From positions 74,522 through 138,521 of the forward strand of contig JAHDIQ010000004.1 of assembly GCA_020630715.1 (NCBI GenBank): 64,000 nt of DNA, in the 5' to 3' direction. Source of the stretch: Nonlabens sp. Lineage in GTDB: Bacteria; Bacteroidota; Bacteroidia; Flavobacteriales; Flavobacteriaceae. Position numbers and translations under genes: made by a program. A model generated the notes under the pieces. That model was not told the DNA's origin and searched no databases. It worked only from the letters and a program-made list of their open reading frames with translations. Position 1 is the first letter of the stretch. The number at the start of each line of letters is the position of its first letter. This document shows positions 7,397-15,914 of this stretch, piece after piece.

Positions 7397-8124
7397 TGAA
7401 ACCAGAGCCACAAAAAATTACAGCATCTCAAATAGAAGAATTATACACTTTTACCCGAAAGCATTTTGTAGAACATTATGATCTACAAACAGAATTAGTG
7501 GATCACTTATCTATGGCAATAGAAAAACAATGGGAAACCCAACCGCAATTAAGTTTTGAAAAAGCCTTGCAAATCGAGTTTAAAAAATTTGGCGTTTTTG
7601 GATTCATGGAAGTTGTAGAAGAACGTCAAAAGGCGTTGAGTAAAAAGTACAGTAAATTGATTTGGCGACATTTTATAGATTTTTTCAAATTGCCTAAAAT
7701 CATTTTGACCTTAACCGCTATTATCGCAGCGTTTTTCATTCTTAGAACTGGAGTTGTCAACGAGATATGGTTTGGTGTAATTATTCTAGTTTTATTCGTA
7801 ATCGCTTTAGTAGAGCTTATTATAACTTCAAGAAAAAGAATCAAGGCTCAAAAAACAGGTAGGAAAAAATGGATGTTTGAAGAAATGCTTACTACAGCAG
7901 GAATGGGAACTAATTTTTCTTTTGTACCATTCTATTTCTTTCAGTCTATTTTTCTACATACAGATGATTTAAGTATTGCGCCATTATGGATGGTGGGACT
8001 ATTAAGTTTCTTGTTCGTAGGACTACTACTAGTGATGTATATCATGCAAGTGGAAATCCCTAAGAAAGCACATCAATATTTACTAGAAACCTATCCAGAA
8101 TATGAGTTAGTCGCCTCAAATTAA
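7396..8124 (+). CDS. Membrane protein with HAAS-like N-terminal domain, PadR partner
   Basis: 242 residues. The N-terminal 80 or so residues are helical and resemble the HAAS/DUF1700 domain found in proteins encoded with PadR ('IEELYTFTRKHFVEHYDLQ', 'SFEKALQIEFKKFG'). At least four membrane helices follow, near residues 99-118, 123-141, 170-185 and 195-216. The gene starts inside the padR stop (TAATG) and ends at a bidirectional terminator, so it forms a two-gene unit. In other bacteria such PadR partners are membrane proteins controlled with the repressor. The activity is unknown. Confidence 0.8.
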   Translation: MKPEPQKITASQIEELYTFTRKHFVEHYDLQTELVDHLSMAIEKQWETQPQLSFEKALQIEFKKFGVFGFMEVVEERQKALSKKYSKLIWRHFIDFFKLPKIILTLTAIIAAFFILRTGVVNEIWFGVIILVLFVIALVELIITSRKRIKAQKTGRKKWMFEEMLTTAGMGTNFSFVPFYFFQSIFLHTDDLSIAPLWMVGLLSFLFVGLLLVMYIMQVEIPKKAHQYLLETYPEYELVASN

Positions 8125-8134
8125 ACCAACTAAA

Positions 8135-8170
8135 AAAAAAGCCTTTTCGTTTAACTGAAAAGGCTTTTTT
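8135..8170. terminator. Bidirectional terminator
   Basis: AAAAAAGCCTTTTC (8135-8148) pairs perfectly with GAAAAGGCTTTTTT (8157-8170) across an 8-nt loop. A runs on one side and T runs on the other make it work on both strands, serving the PadR operon and the convergent lipoprotein gene. Confidence 0.93.
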
Positions 8171-8189
8171 GATATGGTGCTAAGTGATT

Positions 8190-8972
8190 CTAGTTCACTG
8201 TAAAAGCAGTTAGTTCTTGCTCTGTTAAAATGTTTGCGCTTTGTGGTAGTGGTATGTTAATTCCACCTGGTAGCGAGCTTAAATCTCTTAAGTTGTATTC
8301 TAATTGTGTGTCTGATTTAATCAGTCCTATATTTTCTACCCAGTAATTATCTACTACGATGACGTCTTGGTTTTCTGGATCTAGTAATGGAACACTTATT
8401 AATAAATCTAAGCTAATGTCTAAGTTTACTATTAATTGTGTGTGCAGTACATCGTTATAGGTGCCAGAAGGCACCGTAATGCTAGCTTCATTTGCTAGTT
8501 GAACATTTGTTGCGGTGTAATCAATGATAAGATCTAATCCATTAATGGTTTCATTAAACGTACCAGATGTAGTGTAGATTTCTTGGTTAGGATTTGCATT
8601 CTGATCGTATACAGGTGCATTTTGAACATCTATGGAGAAGCCTGCGAGACCTTGAAAGTCAAAACCTAAACTACCATCGATAAGTAATCTTCCAGGATCT
8701 TGTGATAATTCTCCGCTCGCTAAAAATCCAGTCATTAAACCATTAGCTGGATCTGGCGTTGCCGTAAGCATATAGGATCCGTTAGATTCACTCGTTACTT
8801 CTAAATTATCATTTACAGTAACCGTTCCGGTAACTACATCATAATCCCAAGAGTTGTTTACTGCTAATGGGAAATAATCCAGATTTGCCGTACCATTGCC
8901 ACTGTCATCATCATCGCCACCACAGGAAATAAGTAATAAACTAGCGACAAGTAATAAAAATATTTTTTTCAT
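8190..8972 (-). CDS. Putative lipoprotein of unknown function
   Basis: 260 residues. The N-terminus is a lipoprotein signal (MKKIFLLLVASLLLISC, lipobox LISC), followed by the Gly-Asp-rich linker 'GGDDDDSGNG' common in exported Flavobacteria lipoproteins. The rest is rich in beta-strand-forming residues with no recognised domain or catalytic motif. It is monocistronic, with a TATATTTG promoter box at 8990-8997 and the shared terminator at 8135-8170. It is likely attached to the outer membrane; the role is unknown. Confidence 0.85.
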   Translation of the reverse strand: MKKIFLLLVASLLLISCGGDDDDSGNGTANLDYFPLAVNNSWDYDVVTGTVTVNDNLEVTSESNGSYMLTATPDPANGLMTGFLASGELSQDPGRLLIDGSLGFDFQGLAGFSIDVQNAPVYDQNANPNQEIYTTSGTFNETINGLDLIIDYTATNVQLANEASITVPSGTYNDVLHTQLIVNLDISLDLLISVPLLDPENQDVIVVDNYWVENIGLIKSDTQLEYNLRDLSSLPGGINIPLPQSANILTEQELTAFTVN

Positions 8973-8989
8973 GATAATCAGGTTTGATT

Positions 8990-8997
8990 CAAATATA
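8990..8997 (-). promoter_or_regulatory. -7 promoter element of the lipoprotein gene
   Basis: On the minus strand this reads TATATTTG, a perfect TAnnTTTG match, 17 bp before the lipoprotein ATG. No convincing -33 TTG is seen. Confidence 0.55.
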
Positions 8998-9080
8998 GCA
9001 TATTAGATTCTATCTCTTAATTTGCATAGCTTTTTGTTAGTTAGGTCGTTAACAGGTATGCTTTTTACTATGATCTAATT

Positions 9081-9845
9081 TTATACTTTAAATATAATAG
9101 GTAATGCATAAACAACCGTAACTGGTTTATTTTTATATATTCCAGGATTCATTTGTGGAAGTAAGGCTAGTACCCGTTTTGTTTCAATAGCCAGAAAAGG
9201 ATGTATCGATTTTGAGTTGATGTCTTTAATCATTCCGTTATGGTCAATTTTGAATTGCGCAATAATTTTAATGCGACCACTAAGATTTAGATGATTTGTT
9301 AAAGCTGTGTCAAAATACTTACTAACATGTTGTTTGATATAAGTGTTCATACATGCTTTACGACTAGAATTTTCTTTATAGGAAGCGCATGAATCAAAAT
9401 AAGGCACTCGTTCTATGATTGCAAATGGTTGTTCTTTTGAACTTATATGATCTTTACTTTCTGGATACGATATATCCTCAGTTTGTTCAGTACCACTATT
9501 ATTAGTTTTATTTTGAATGCCAGTCTCATTAGTAGCTAGTTTGTACATACTTTGTATTTTAACATACATAAAATAAGCATCTGGATTTTTTAATAAGTTA
9601 CCATATAAGCGTTTTGCGTTTGTGGTATCCTTTTTAGTCATATAGGCAAAACCTTTGAGGTAAGTGAATTTCACCTTATTTACTTTATCAGCTTCCTCAA
9701 TTGCCTTATCCATTAATAAAAGGCCTTTTTCATATTTATTAGTAGTAGCATACTCAATACCGCGATTCATGTAAAACTGTGCTTTTTGTTGAGCATAGGA
9801 GTAAGTTGATAATAATAATATTGTTACCAGTATTATATTTTTCAT
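9081..9845 (-). CDS. TPR-like protein with C-terminal TonB domain (paralogue A)
   Basis: 254 residues. A signal peptide (MKNIILVTILLLSTYSYAQ) is followed by about 70 residues of TPR-like helices ('AQFYMNRGIEYATTNKYEKG', 'FTYLKGFAYMTKKDTTNAKR'), then a polar linker, then a TonB C-terminal domain ('IKIIAQFKIDHNGMIKDI', ending 'PVTVVYALPIIFKV'). Classical TonB is anchored by an uncleaved N-terminal helix; this one looks cleaved, so direct energy transduction is doubtful. It is a close paralogue of the next gene and lies 68 bp downstream of it. Two cysteines flank the conserved 'PYFDSCASYKENSSRKAC' block. Confidence 0.82.
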   Translation of the reverse strand: MKNIILVTILLLSTYSYAQQKAQFYMNRGIEYATTNKYEKGLLLMDKAIEEADKVNKVKFTYLKGFAYMTKKDTTNAKRLYGNLLKNPDAYFMYVKIQSMYKLATNETGIQNKTNNSGTEQTEDISYPESKDHISSKEQPFAIIERVPYFDSCASYKENSSRKACMNTYIKQHVSKYFDTALTNHLNLSGRIKIIAQFKIDHNGMIKDINSKSIHPFLAIETKRVLALLPQMNPGIYKNKPVTVVYALPIIFKV

Positions 9846-9913
9846 TTAGTCATGTTTTTAAATTTTTTGAATACTTGTTAAAGGCAGTTATAGCAATTCA
9901 CAAATGCTTGTTT

Positions 9914-10717
9914 CTACTCGGTAACAACAAATTTTATAGGTAAATTGTATACAACTTTCACTGGTTTACCTTTTTGCATTCCAGGATTCATTTTAGGTAA
10001 TAGATTTATAACGCGCTTAGCCTCTAAACGTAATATAGGATGACTACCACGCACTCTTACTGCGGTTATATGACCTTCTTTATCAATTGTGAATTGACAC
10101 ATCAAACTTATTTTTCCATAGAGACCTAAATCAGAAGCAAGACCTGAATCAAAATTTCTAGATATTAATGTTGAAATTTCTTTGTTGAAACAGTTTTTTC
10201 TGGCAGTATTTGAGGTTGAATTGCTACAGCTATTCATATATGGAATAGACTCTATAACGGCAAAATCTGCAACAGTATCTTCTTTTTTAGTAAGTGCAAT
10301 TTCATTTGTTGTTTTGGCAAGACTATCTAATTTGCTTTTAAATTTTTCGGCATCTGCAATTCGTTGTTCTACCGCAATTGCATTTGCCACTTCTCGATCC
10401 AGTACGGTGAGCATGGATTGTGCCATTTTATAACTATTATCCCAACTATCTGAGTCTATGGACTCATAGATAGTTCTTGCATTTGCAGTATCTTTTTGAA
10501 CATGATAAACCATACCTTTTAAATAAGTGTATCGATTCTTATTTTCTTTATTAGCTTTTTTAATGGCAACATCCAGATGTTGAATTGCGGTATCATAATC
10601 TCTTTTTTCGATGCTACTAGCTGCCATACTCATATACTTTTTGGCATTTTTTTGAGCGTAAAGTTGGTTGCATCCCAGAATTACAATTAATAACACGCAA
10701 CTTCTAAAAATATTCAT
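9914..10717 (-). CDS. TPR-like protein with C-terminal TonB domain (paralogue B)
   Basis: 267 residues with the same layout as its neighbour: a signal peptide ending 'CNQLYAQ', TPR-like repeats ('[20 protein letters not shown]', '[20 protein letters not shown]'), a linker with coiled-coil character, a cysteine pair ('[18 protein letters not shown]'), and a TonB C-terminal domain ending '[19 protein letters not shown]'. The two genes arose by tandem duplication and are probably co-transcribed, with this one first. Its 5' end lies just upstream of, and divergent from, chorismate synthase. The function is unknown, although the TonB fold suggests periplasmic protein binding. Confidence 0.82.
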   Translation of the reverse strand: MNIFRSCVLLIVILGCNQLYAQKNAKKYMSMAASSIEKRDYDTAIQHLDVAIKKANKENKNRYTYLKGMVYHVQKDTANARTIYESIDSDSWDNSYKMAQSMLTVLDREVANAIAVEQRIADAEKFKSKLDSLAKTTNEIALTKKEDTVADFAVIESIPYMNSCSNSTSNTARKNCFNKEISTLISRNFDSGLASDLGLYGKISLMCQFTIDKEGHITAVRVRGSHPILRLEAKRVINLLPKMNPGMQKGKPVKVVYNLPIKFVVTE

Positions 10718-10762
10718 ATCACATTACTTGAGGTCAACGCGCAAGTTAATTAAATGCTTCTT

Positions 10763-10770
10763 TATATTTG
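10763..10770 (+). promoter_or_regulatory. -7 promoter element of aroC
   Basis: TATATTTG is a perfect TAnnTTTG match 5 bp before the aroC ATG at 10776. The very short distance suggests a leaderless or nearly leaderless transcript. The -33 element is not clear. Confidence 0.5.
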
Positions 10771-10775
10771 TGAGT

Positions 10776-11840
10776 ATGGCGGGAAACAGTTTTGGTACTT
10801 TATTTAAGCTTACTACGTATGGTGAGTCTCATGGAATTGCAATAGGTGGCGTGATTGATGGATGTCCAGCAGGATTAGAATTAAATCTAGAAGCGATACA
10901 GCATGATCTGGATCGACGTAAACCTGGTCAAAGCAACATTGTCACACAACGTAAAGAATCTGATACGGTGCAGTTTTTATCTGGAATATTTGAAGGTGTC
11001 ACTACGGGAACTCCTATAGGATTTCAGATCGTAAATGAAAATCAGAAATCCCGCGATTACAGTCATATTAAAGAAACCTACAGGCCTAGCCACGCAGATA
11101 AAACCTATGATGATAAATACGGTATCCGTGATTATCGCGGTGGTGGACGCAGTAGCGCAAGAGAAACCGCTTGTAGAGTAGTGGCTGGTGCGATTGCAAA
11201 ACAGCTCTTAAATAACATTACCATTCAGGCATATACTAGCAGCGTGGGAAATCTGCATTTAAATACAACCTATGATCAACTGGATTTAAGTACTACAGAT
11301 GACACTGCGGTGAGGTGTCCCGATGCTGCTATGGCAAAAGAGATGACCCATAAAATCCTAGAGGTACGCAAGGCTGGTGATACTATAGGTGGCACAGTTA
11401 CTTGTGTGATTAAAAATGTACCAGCTGGTCTAGGCGAACCAGTTTTTGATAAACTACACGCAGATCTTGCCAAAGCCATGCTTTCTATCAATGCGGTAAA
11501 GGGTTTTGAATACGGTAGTGGTTTTCATGGCGCTACCATGAATGGAAGTGCTCACAATGATCTATATAATGAGGATGGAACCACGCAAACTAATTTAAGT
11601 GGTGGCATTCAAGGTGGAATCTCTAACGGAATGGATATTTATTTTAAAGTAGCTTTTAAACCAGTTGCGACAGTGATTCAGCCACAAGAAACCATCAATA
11701 AAGCAGGCGAGAAATTGACCATGCAAGGAAAAGGTCGTCACGATCCATGTGTGGTGCCTCGCGCAGTACCTATTGTAGAATCCATGGCAGCACTGGTCCT
11801 GGCAGATCATCTATTGCGTGCTCGCACTTCAAAGATTTAA
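10776..11840 (+). CDS. aroC: Chorismate synthase
   Basis: 354 residues from the ATG at 10776, the normal length; the open frame extends upstream over the promoter, which is not expected to be translated. The signature opening '[18 protein letters not shown]' and the later motifs '[20 protein letters not shown]' and '[20 protein letters not shown]' are intact. It converts 5-enolpyruvylshikimate-3-phosphate to chorismate with reduced FMN, the last common step to aromatic amino acids and folate. It stands alone rather than in a shikimate operon; a chorismate-using enzyme is encoded at 33296-34609. Confidence 0.97.
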   Translation: MAGNSFGTLFKLTTYGESHGIAIGGVIDGCPAGLELNLEAIQHDLDRRKPGQSNIVTQRKESDTVQFLSGIFEGVTTGTPIGFQIVNENQKSRDYSHIKETYRPSHADKTYDDKYGIRDYRGGGRSSARETACRVVAGAIAKQLLNNITIQAYTSSVGNLHLNTTYDQLDLSTTDDTAVRCPDAAMAKEMTHKILEVRKAGDTIGGTVTCVIKNVPAGLGEPVFDKLHADLAKAMLSINAVKGFEYGSGFHGATMNGSAHNDLYNEDGTTQTNLSGGIQGGISNGMDIYFKVAFKPVATVIQPQETINKAGEKLTMQGKGRHDPCVVPRAVPIVESMAALVLADHLLRARTSKI

Positions 11841-11852
11841 TAAAGAGTCTCC

Positions 11853-11922
11853 TCGAGCGCAGTCGAGAGGTTTTATGTACCTTTTTACATTTTTTATAGA
11901 ATGAGGTTTCGACTGCGCTCGA
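11853..11922. repeat. REP-like inverted pair
   Basis: TCGAGCGCAGTCGA (11853-11866) and its exact reverse complement TCGACTGCGCTCGA (11909-11922) face each other across 42 bp. Each arm is also a small hairpin by itself. This resembles paired REP elements (BIMEs) and could slow transcription leaving aroC. Confidence 0.75.
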
Positions 11923-11967
11923 CCTGACAATAGATTAGTTTAGATTATTTTACCTTAGCTGTTGTAA

Positions 11968-11989
11968 TTACGCTTTCGCGAAAGCGTAA
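11968..11989. repeat. Interspersed palindrome, copy 3 (22-bp perfect palindrome)
   Basis: The exact core GCTTTCGCGAAAGC (11972-11985) is extended to a perfect 22-bp palindrome with TTAC/GTAA flanks. It lies in the intergenic region before the symporter and is followed by a C/A-rich stretch (AACAACCACAACA). Confidence 0.95.
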
Positions 11990-12022
11990 CAACCACAACA
12001 TTACTACGTTTAAAAAACATAC

Positions 12023-13474
12023 ATGAAAAAACTAGCATTACACTGGCAAATTTTAATAGGAATGGTTCTGGGAATCCTTTTTGGCGTTGTTTTATTACAA
12101 CTAGAATGGGGACAAGAACAAGTGTTACTTAAAACGATTCCAGCATCTTCATCCATTGAACATCAAATGATTGATGGCGTATTAACACCAGTAGAAATTG
12201 TAAAACCTGCAAAAGAGGTGACCATCACGCATGCTAGACATTTTATAAGTAACTGGATAGCGCCATTCGGTAGCATATTTGTGAATTTGTTGAAGCTCAT
12301 TGCGGTGCCATTGATTTTAGCGTCATTAATCAAAGGTATTTCTGATTTAAAGGACATTGCAAAATTCCGTAATATGGGAATACGTACGGTGTTGATTTAT
12401 ATCGCTACTACGGTAATTGCGATTACCATAGGTTTAGGGTTAGTCAATATTGCACAACCAGGAAGCGGTGTTTCTAAAGAGACGATTGAGAAATTAAGTG
12501 CCACTTATGAAGGCAATGAAAATATTGCTGGTAAGTTAGCTACTGCTGCAAAACAAAAAGATTCTGGACCATTACAGGCGCTAGTAGATATGATTCCAGA
12601 TAATGCGGTAGCTGCGATGTCTAATAATAGTCTGATGTTGCAAGTGATCTTTTTTGCGATTTTCTTAGGAATTAGCATGCTATTAATAGGTGAAGAAAAA
12701 GCCTTACCACTTAAGAAGTTTTTTGACAGTTTGAATGACGTAGTCCTTAAAATGGTAGACTTAATAATGCTTAGTGCGCCATTTGCTGTTTTTGCTTTAT
12801 TAGCAAATGTAGTCGTAAGCGCAGATGATCCAGAAGTCTTGCTTGCGTTGCTGTATTATGCACTTACCGTTGTGGCAGGCTTAATATTAATGATCGTTGT
12901 CTACTGTTTGATTTTTGCGTTATATGTTAAAAAATCACCTTTTTGGTTTTTAAATAAGATTGCACCAGCACAATTATTAGCATTCTCTACTAGTTCTAGC
13001 GCAGCTACTTTACCAGTTACCATGGAACGTGTGGAAGAACATATGGGCGTGGAGAAAGAGGTTTCTAGTTTTGTATTACCAGTAGGAGCAACCATCAATA
13101 TGGATGGTACTAGTTTATATCAAGCGGTTGCTGCGGTTTTTGTATGTCAGGCATTAGGAATCGATATTGATTTTGCTGGACAATTAACGATTATTCTTAC
13201 GGCATTGTTAGCCTCTATAGGAAGTGCTGCTGTACCTGGTGCAGGAATGGTGATGTTAGTTATTGTATTAGAATCCATAGATTTCCCAAGTGAGTTATTA
13301 CCTGTTGCACTGGCATTAATCTTTGCAGTAGATCGACCACTGGATATGTTACGTACAACTGTAAATGTAACAGGAGACGCTACTGTGGCATCTGTGGTGG
13401 CAAAATCCTTAGGGAAATTCGGTGAACCGCATGTTGAAAATTGGGATGATCACCTAGATGATGTGACGTCTTAA
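12023..13474 (+). CDS. Dicarboxylate/amino acid:cation symporter (DAACS family)
   Basis: 483 residues, an inner-membrane transporter of the GltP/DctA family. The hallmark serine-rich hairpin 'AFSTSSSAATLPVTMERVEE' lies near residues 321-340, and the cation/substrate motif 'GATINMDGTSLYQAV' follows near 356-370. A later 'DRPLDMLRTTVNVTGDA' carries the conserved Asp and Arg that help set substrate specificity; I cannot separate glutamate/aspartate from C4-dicarboxylate. A 70-residue periplasmic loop after the first helix is longer than in the E. coli homologues. The gene is monocistronic. Confidence 0.93.
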   Translation: MKKLALHWQILIGMVLGILFGVVLLQLEWGQEQVLLKTIPASSSIEHQMIDGVLTPVEIVKPAKEVTITHARHFISNWIAPFGSIFVNLLKLIAVPLILASLIKGISDLKDIAKFRNMGIRTVLIYIATTVIAITIGLGLVNIAQPGSGVSKETIEKLSATYEGNENIAGKLATAAKQKDSGPLQALVDMIPDNAVAAMSNNSLMLQVIFFAIFLGISMLLIGEEKALPLKKFFDSLNDVVLKMVDLIMLSAPFAVFALLANVVVSADDPEVLLALLYYALTVVAGLILMIVVYCLIFALYVKKSPFWFLNKIAPAQLLAFSTSSSAATLPVTMERVEEHMGVEKEVSSFVLPVGATINMDGTSLYQAVAAVFVCQALGIDIDFAGQLTIILTALLASIGSAAVPGAGMVMLVIVLESIDFPSELLPVALALIFAVDRPLDMLRTTVNVTGDATVASVVAKSLGKFGEPHVENWDDHLDDVTS

Positions 13475-13561
13475 AGGAAAGTTAATAGATTGTTCATTTG
13501 TTTTAATAAGATTTAAAAATATTTTGATCAGTATCTAGCTATTATATTTATAGCTTAAGTA

Positions 13562-15013
13562 TTGATTTTGAACAGATTATTAACTCTTATTGTCTTTAGT
13601 TGCTTTTTTATAAGTACTGCTCAAGTAGGAATAGGTACCACTACTCCTGATGCGGCAGCCGTTTTAGACATTAACGCACAGATTAGCACTACAGAATATG
13701 GAGGTTTAAAACTACCTACCGTTACTACTGCACAACGAGCTTTAATCAATACACCTATTCCTGATGGTTTAATGATTTATCTAAGTGATGGCTCTACGAG
13801 ATGTTTACAGTTGTATAATGCTAGTTTAGGATCATGGCTTGATGTATATTGTATGAATCTGCCACCGGTAGCATTAACAGTGTCTATTTCTGGTACTACT
13901 AATGTAGGTGATGTTCTAACCACTAATTATGACGAGACAAATAGTTCATTTCAAACAGATAATGAAAATGATACACCAGATGTGCCATTATATCAGTGGT
14001 ACTCAAACACAACTCCTAGCGGTTTAGGAACTGCGATTGCTGGTGCTACAAATGATACCTATACAATTGTTGCTGGCGATGCTGGTAATTATATTTCTTT
14101 AGGTATTACACCACAGGCGAGCACCGGTGCTAGTCCAGGTATTGAAGTACGCAGTGCTTATTCTAGTCAAGTAACCTTTTTACCTACTATTGTTGAGTTT
14201 GATCCACAATTAACAACCATTGCAGAGAATGCTACACCAGATGATATTGATCTAGTTTTTGAATTTCCTAATGTGAGTACTAATGCAGTTCAAGTAACGG
14301 TATCTAGTAATGATTACAGTAGGCTAGTGGAAACTGGTCCTGTAACTATAACCATTCCAGCAAATCAGACCTCGCCATTTACCACTACGGTTTTTAATAT
14401 TCAAGATAATTTAATTGTTGATGGTACGGCAAACTTAACTTTTACCATTACAAATGTTACAGGTGGATTAGGAACTAATAGCATAGGAACTGATGATACA
14501 GATTTATGGGATATCACAGATGATGATGGAGTTTTTAATGATGTCTTTCAAGATTTTGATTTAAATACCTCTTGGAATTATACTTTGAATCCAGTGACTT
14601 ACAATGTGAGCAATGATGTTTGGGCGGTTACAAATACACTTACCTCCATAACAACTCTATCTGGTAATTTTTTCGGAATGAGAGATTTGAACAATCCTAA
14701 CGGTGGTGGTGGATTTACTCATACGATGACCTTTGATACAATAGATGTTTCAAGCGCAACAAATCCGATATTCTCTTTTAATTATGAATCTCAAAACATG
14801 AATGTTTCGCTGGACCGTTATGGCTATGAGTTGTTTTATGATGGCGTTAGTCAAGGTGCGGTAAATATATGTGCTGGATGTAATTCCGATCTGGATGGCA
14901 GTATAATTATAAACATACCTAATACCGTTACAAATTTTTATGTAATTATATATGGTAGTTTTGATGGAGCAAGTGATATAGCCGCATTTGATAACTTTAG
15001 TATTGTAGACTAA
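13562..15013 (+). CDS. Secreted multidomain surface protein with Calx-beta-like domain
   Basis: 483 residues. No ATG is available near the 5' end, so the start is a TTG (13562, or the next TTG at 13568). A signal peptide ends near 'FFISTAQVGIG'. After it comes an N-terminal module of about 75 residues ('TTTPDAAAVLDINAQ', 'LPTVTTAQRALINT') that is shared with the next gene. A Calx-beta-like domain follows near residues 215-320 ('NATPDDIDLVFEF', 'NLTFTITNVTGG'), then a jelly-roll-like C-terminal region. No type IX sorting signal was recognised. Its stop overlaps the next start (TAATG). It is probably surface-exposed or secreted; the function is unknown. Confidence 0.75.
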   Translation: MILNRLLTLIVFSCFFISTAQVGIGTTTPDAAAVLDINAQISTTEYGGLKLPTVTTAQRALINTPIPDGLMIYLSDGSTRCLQLYNASLGSWLDVYCMNLPPVALTVSISGTTNVGDVLTTNYDETNSSFQTDNENDTPDVPLYQWYSNTTPSGLGTAIAGATNDTYTIVAGDAGNYISLGITPQASTGASPGIEVRSAYSSQVTFLPTIVEFDPQLTTIAENATPDDIDLVFEFPNVSTNAVQVTVSSNDYSRLVETGPVTITIPANQTSPFTTTVFNIQDNLIVDGTANLTFTITNVTGGLGTNSIGTDDTDLWDITDDDGVFNDVFQDFDLNTSWNYTLNPVTYNVSNDVWAVTNTLTSITTLSGNFFGMRDLNNPNGGGGFTHTMTFDTIDVSSATNPIFSFNYESQNMNVSLDRYGYELFYDGVSQGAVNICAGCNSDLDGSIIINIPNTVTNFYVIIYGSFDGASDIAAFDNFSIVD

Positions 15014-15807
15014 TGAAGCTAACATCATTATTTTTTTTATCTGCTTTGACTCTCTCTGCTCAAGTAGGAATAAACACCACTAATCCTAATCCAGCCGCTG
15101 TATTAGAAGTTGAAGCGCAACAAACTATAGGTTTTGGTGGATTACAAATTCCGCTGGTAACACCAACTCAACGTGATTTAATAAATACTAGTATTTCTAG
15201 TGACGGCGTTTTAGTTTATGTAGATTATACTACAAATCAATGCTTAGAAATTTATGATGGTATTACAGATGCATGGCAACAAATAACCTGTGCAAATAAT
15301 GCTACCGATTTATTGATATCAGAATATGTAGAGGCAGATGCTGACAATAAATTTATAGAGTTGTATAATCCTACTAGCAATACTATTGATCTATCTAATT
15401 ATAAAATTATCATTTTACGCAATGGTGGTACATTACCGGTAAATGGAACAGATCGAGAGATTTTCCTAACGGGTACAATTGCTCCTAATGCTACATTTGT
15501 AATTGCATCTTCACTACAAACTTTACTTCCAGTTATAGATGTTGATTTTATAGTTCCTGCGGGATTGAATCCGCTTGATTTTGGAGGGAATGATCCTGTA
15601 TTACTAACGGATAGTTCTAATACTATTATTGATATTATAGGTATTCCTGGAACAGATCCTGGTAGCGGTTATGCTGTGGATGGCACGATAACAGAAAACG
15701 CAACGATTAGAAGAAATACGAGCATAAGCCTACCTAATGCTACATGGACACCACTAGAATGGAGCGCCTTTCCTAATAATGATGTTTCTGGTTTAGGGAC
15801 TAGGTAG
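15013..15807 (+). CDS. Secreted lamin-tail-domain protein
   Basis: 264 residues with a signal peptide (MKLTSLFFLSALTLSAQ). Residues 20-95 repeat the N-terminal module of the upstream protein ('QVGINTTNPNPAAVLEVEAQ', 'QRDLINTSI'). The rest is a lamin tail domain ('LLISEYVEADADNKFIELYN', 'TIDLSNYKIII', 'FVIASS'), a beta-sandwich often found in exported Bacteroidota proteins and nucleases. No nuclease motif is present. It is translationally coupled to the upstream gene (TAATG), so the two surface proteins probably act together. Confidence 0.82.
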   Translation: MKLTSLFFLSALTLSAQVGINTTNPNPAAVLEVEAQQTIGFGGLQIPLVTPTQRDLINTSISSDGVLVYVDYTTNQCLEIYDGITDAWQQITCANNATDLLISEYVEADADNKFIELYNPTSNTIDLSNYKIIILRNGGTLPVNGTDREIFLTGTIAPNATFVIASSLQTLLPVIDVDFIVPAGLNPLDFGGNDPVLLTDSSNTIIDIIGIPGTDPGSGYAVDGTITENATIRRNTSISLPNATWTPLEWSAFPNNDVSGLGTR

Positions 15808-15914
15808 GTCGTTTTGGCAATTACCTATTGATAATCCTAATTAATTACCTTATGGTAACGTGATTTCATTATTTTCTTTTTAATTTTCACATTCAACTAA
15901 ACAACCTTTCTATC

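Noticed and set aside
10668-10775. N-terminal extension of chorismate synthase
   Set aside because: It covers the promoter box and the divergent gene's start. The ATG at 10776 gives the canonical 'GNSFGTLF' start.
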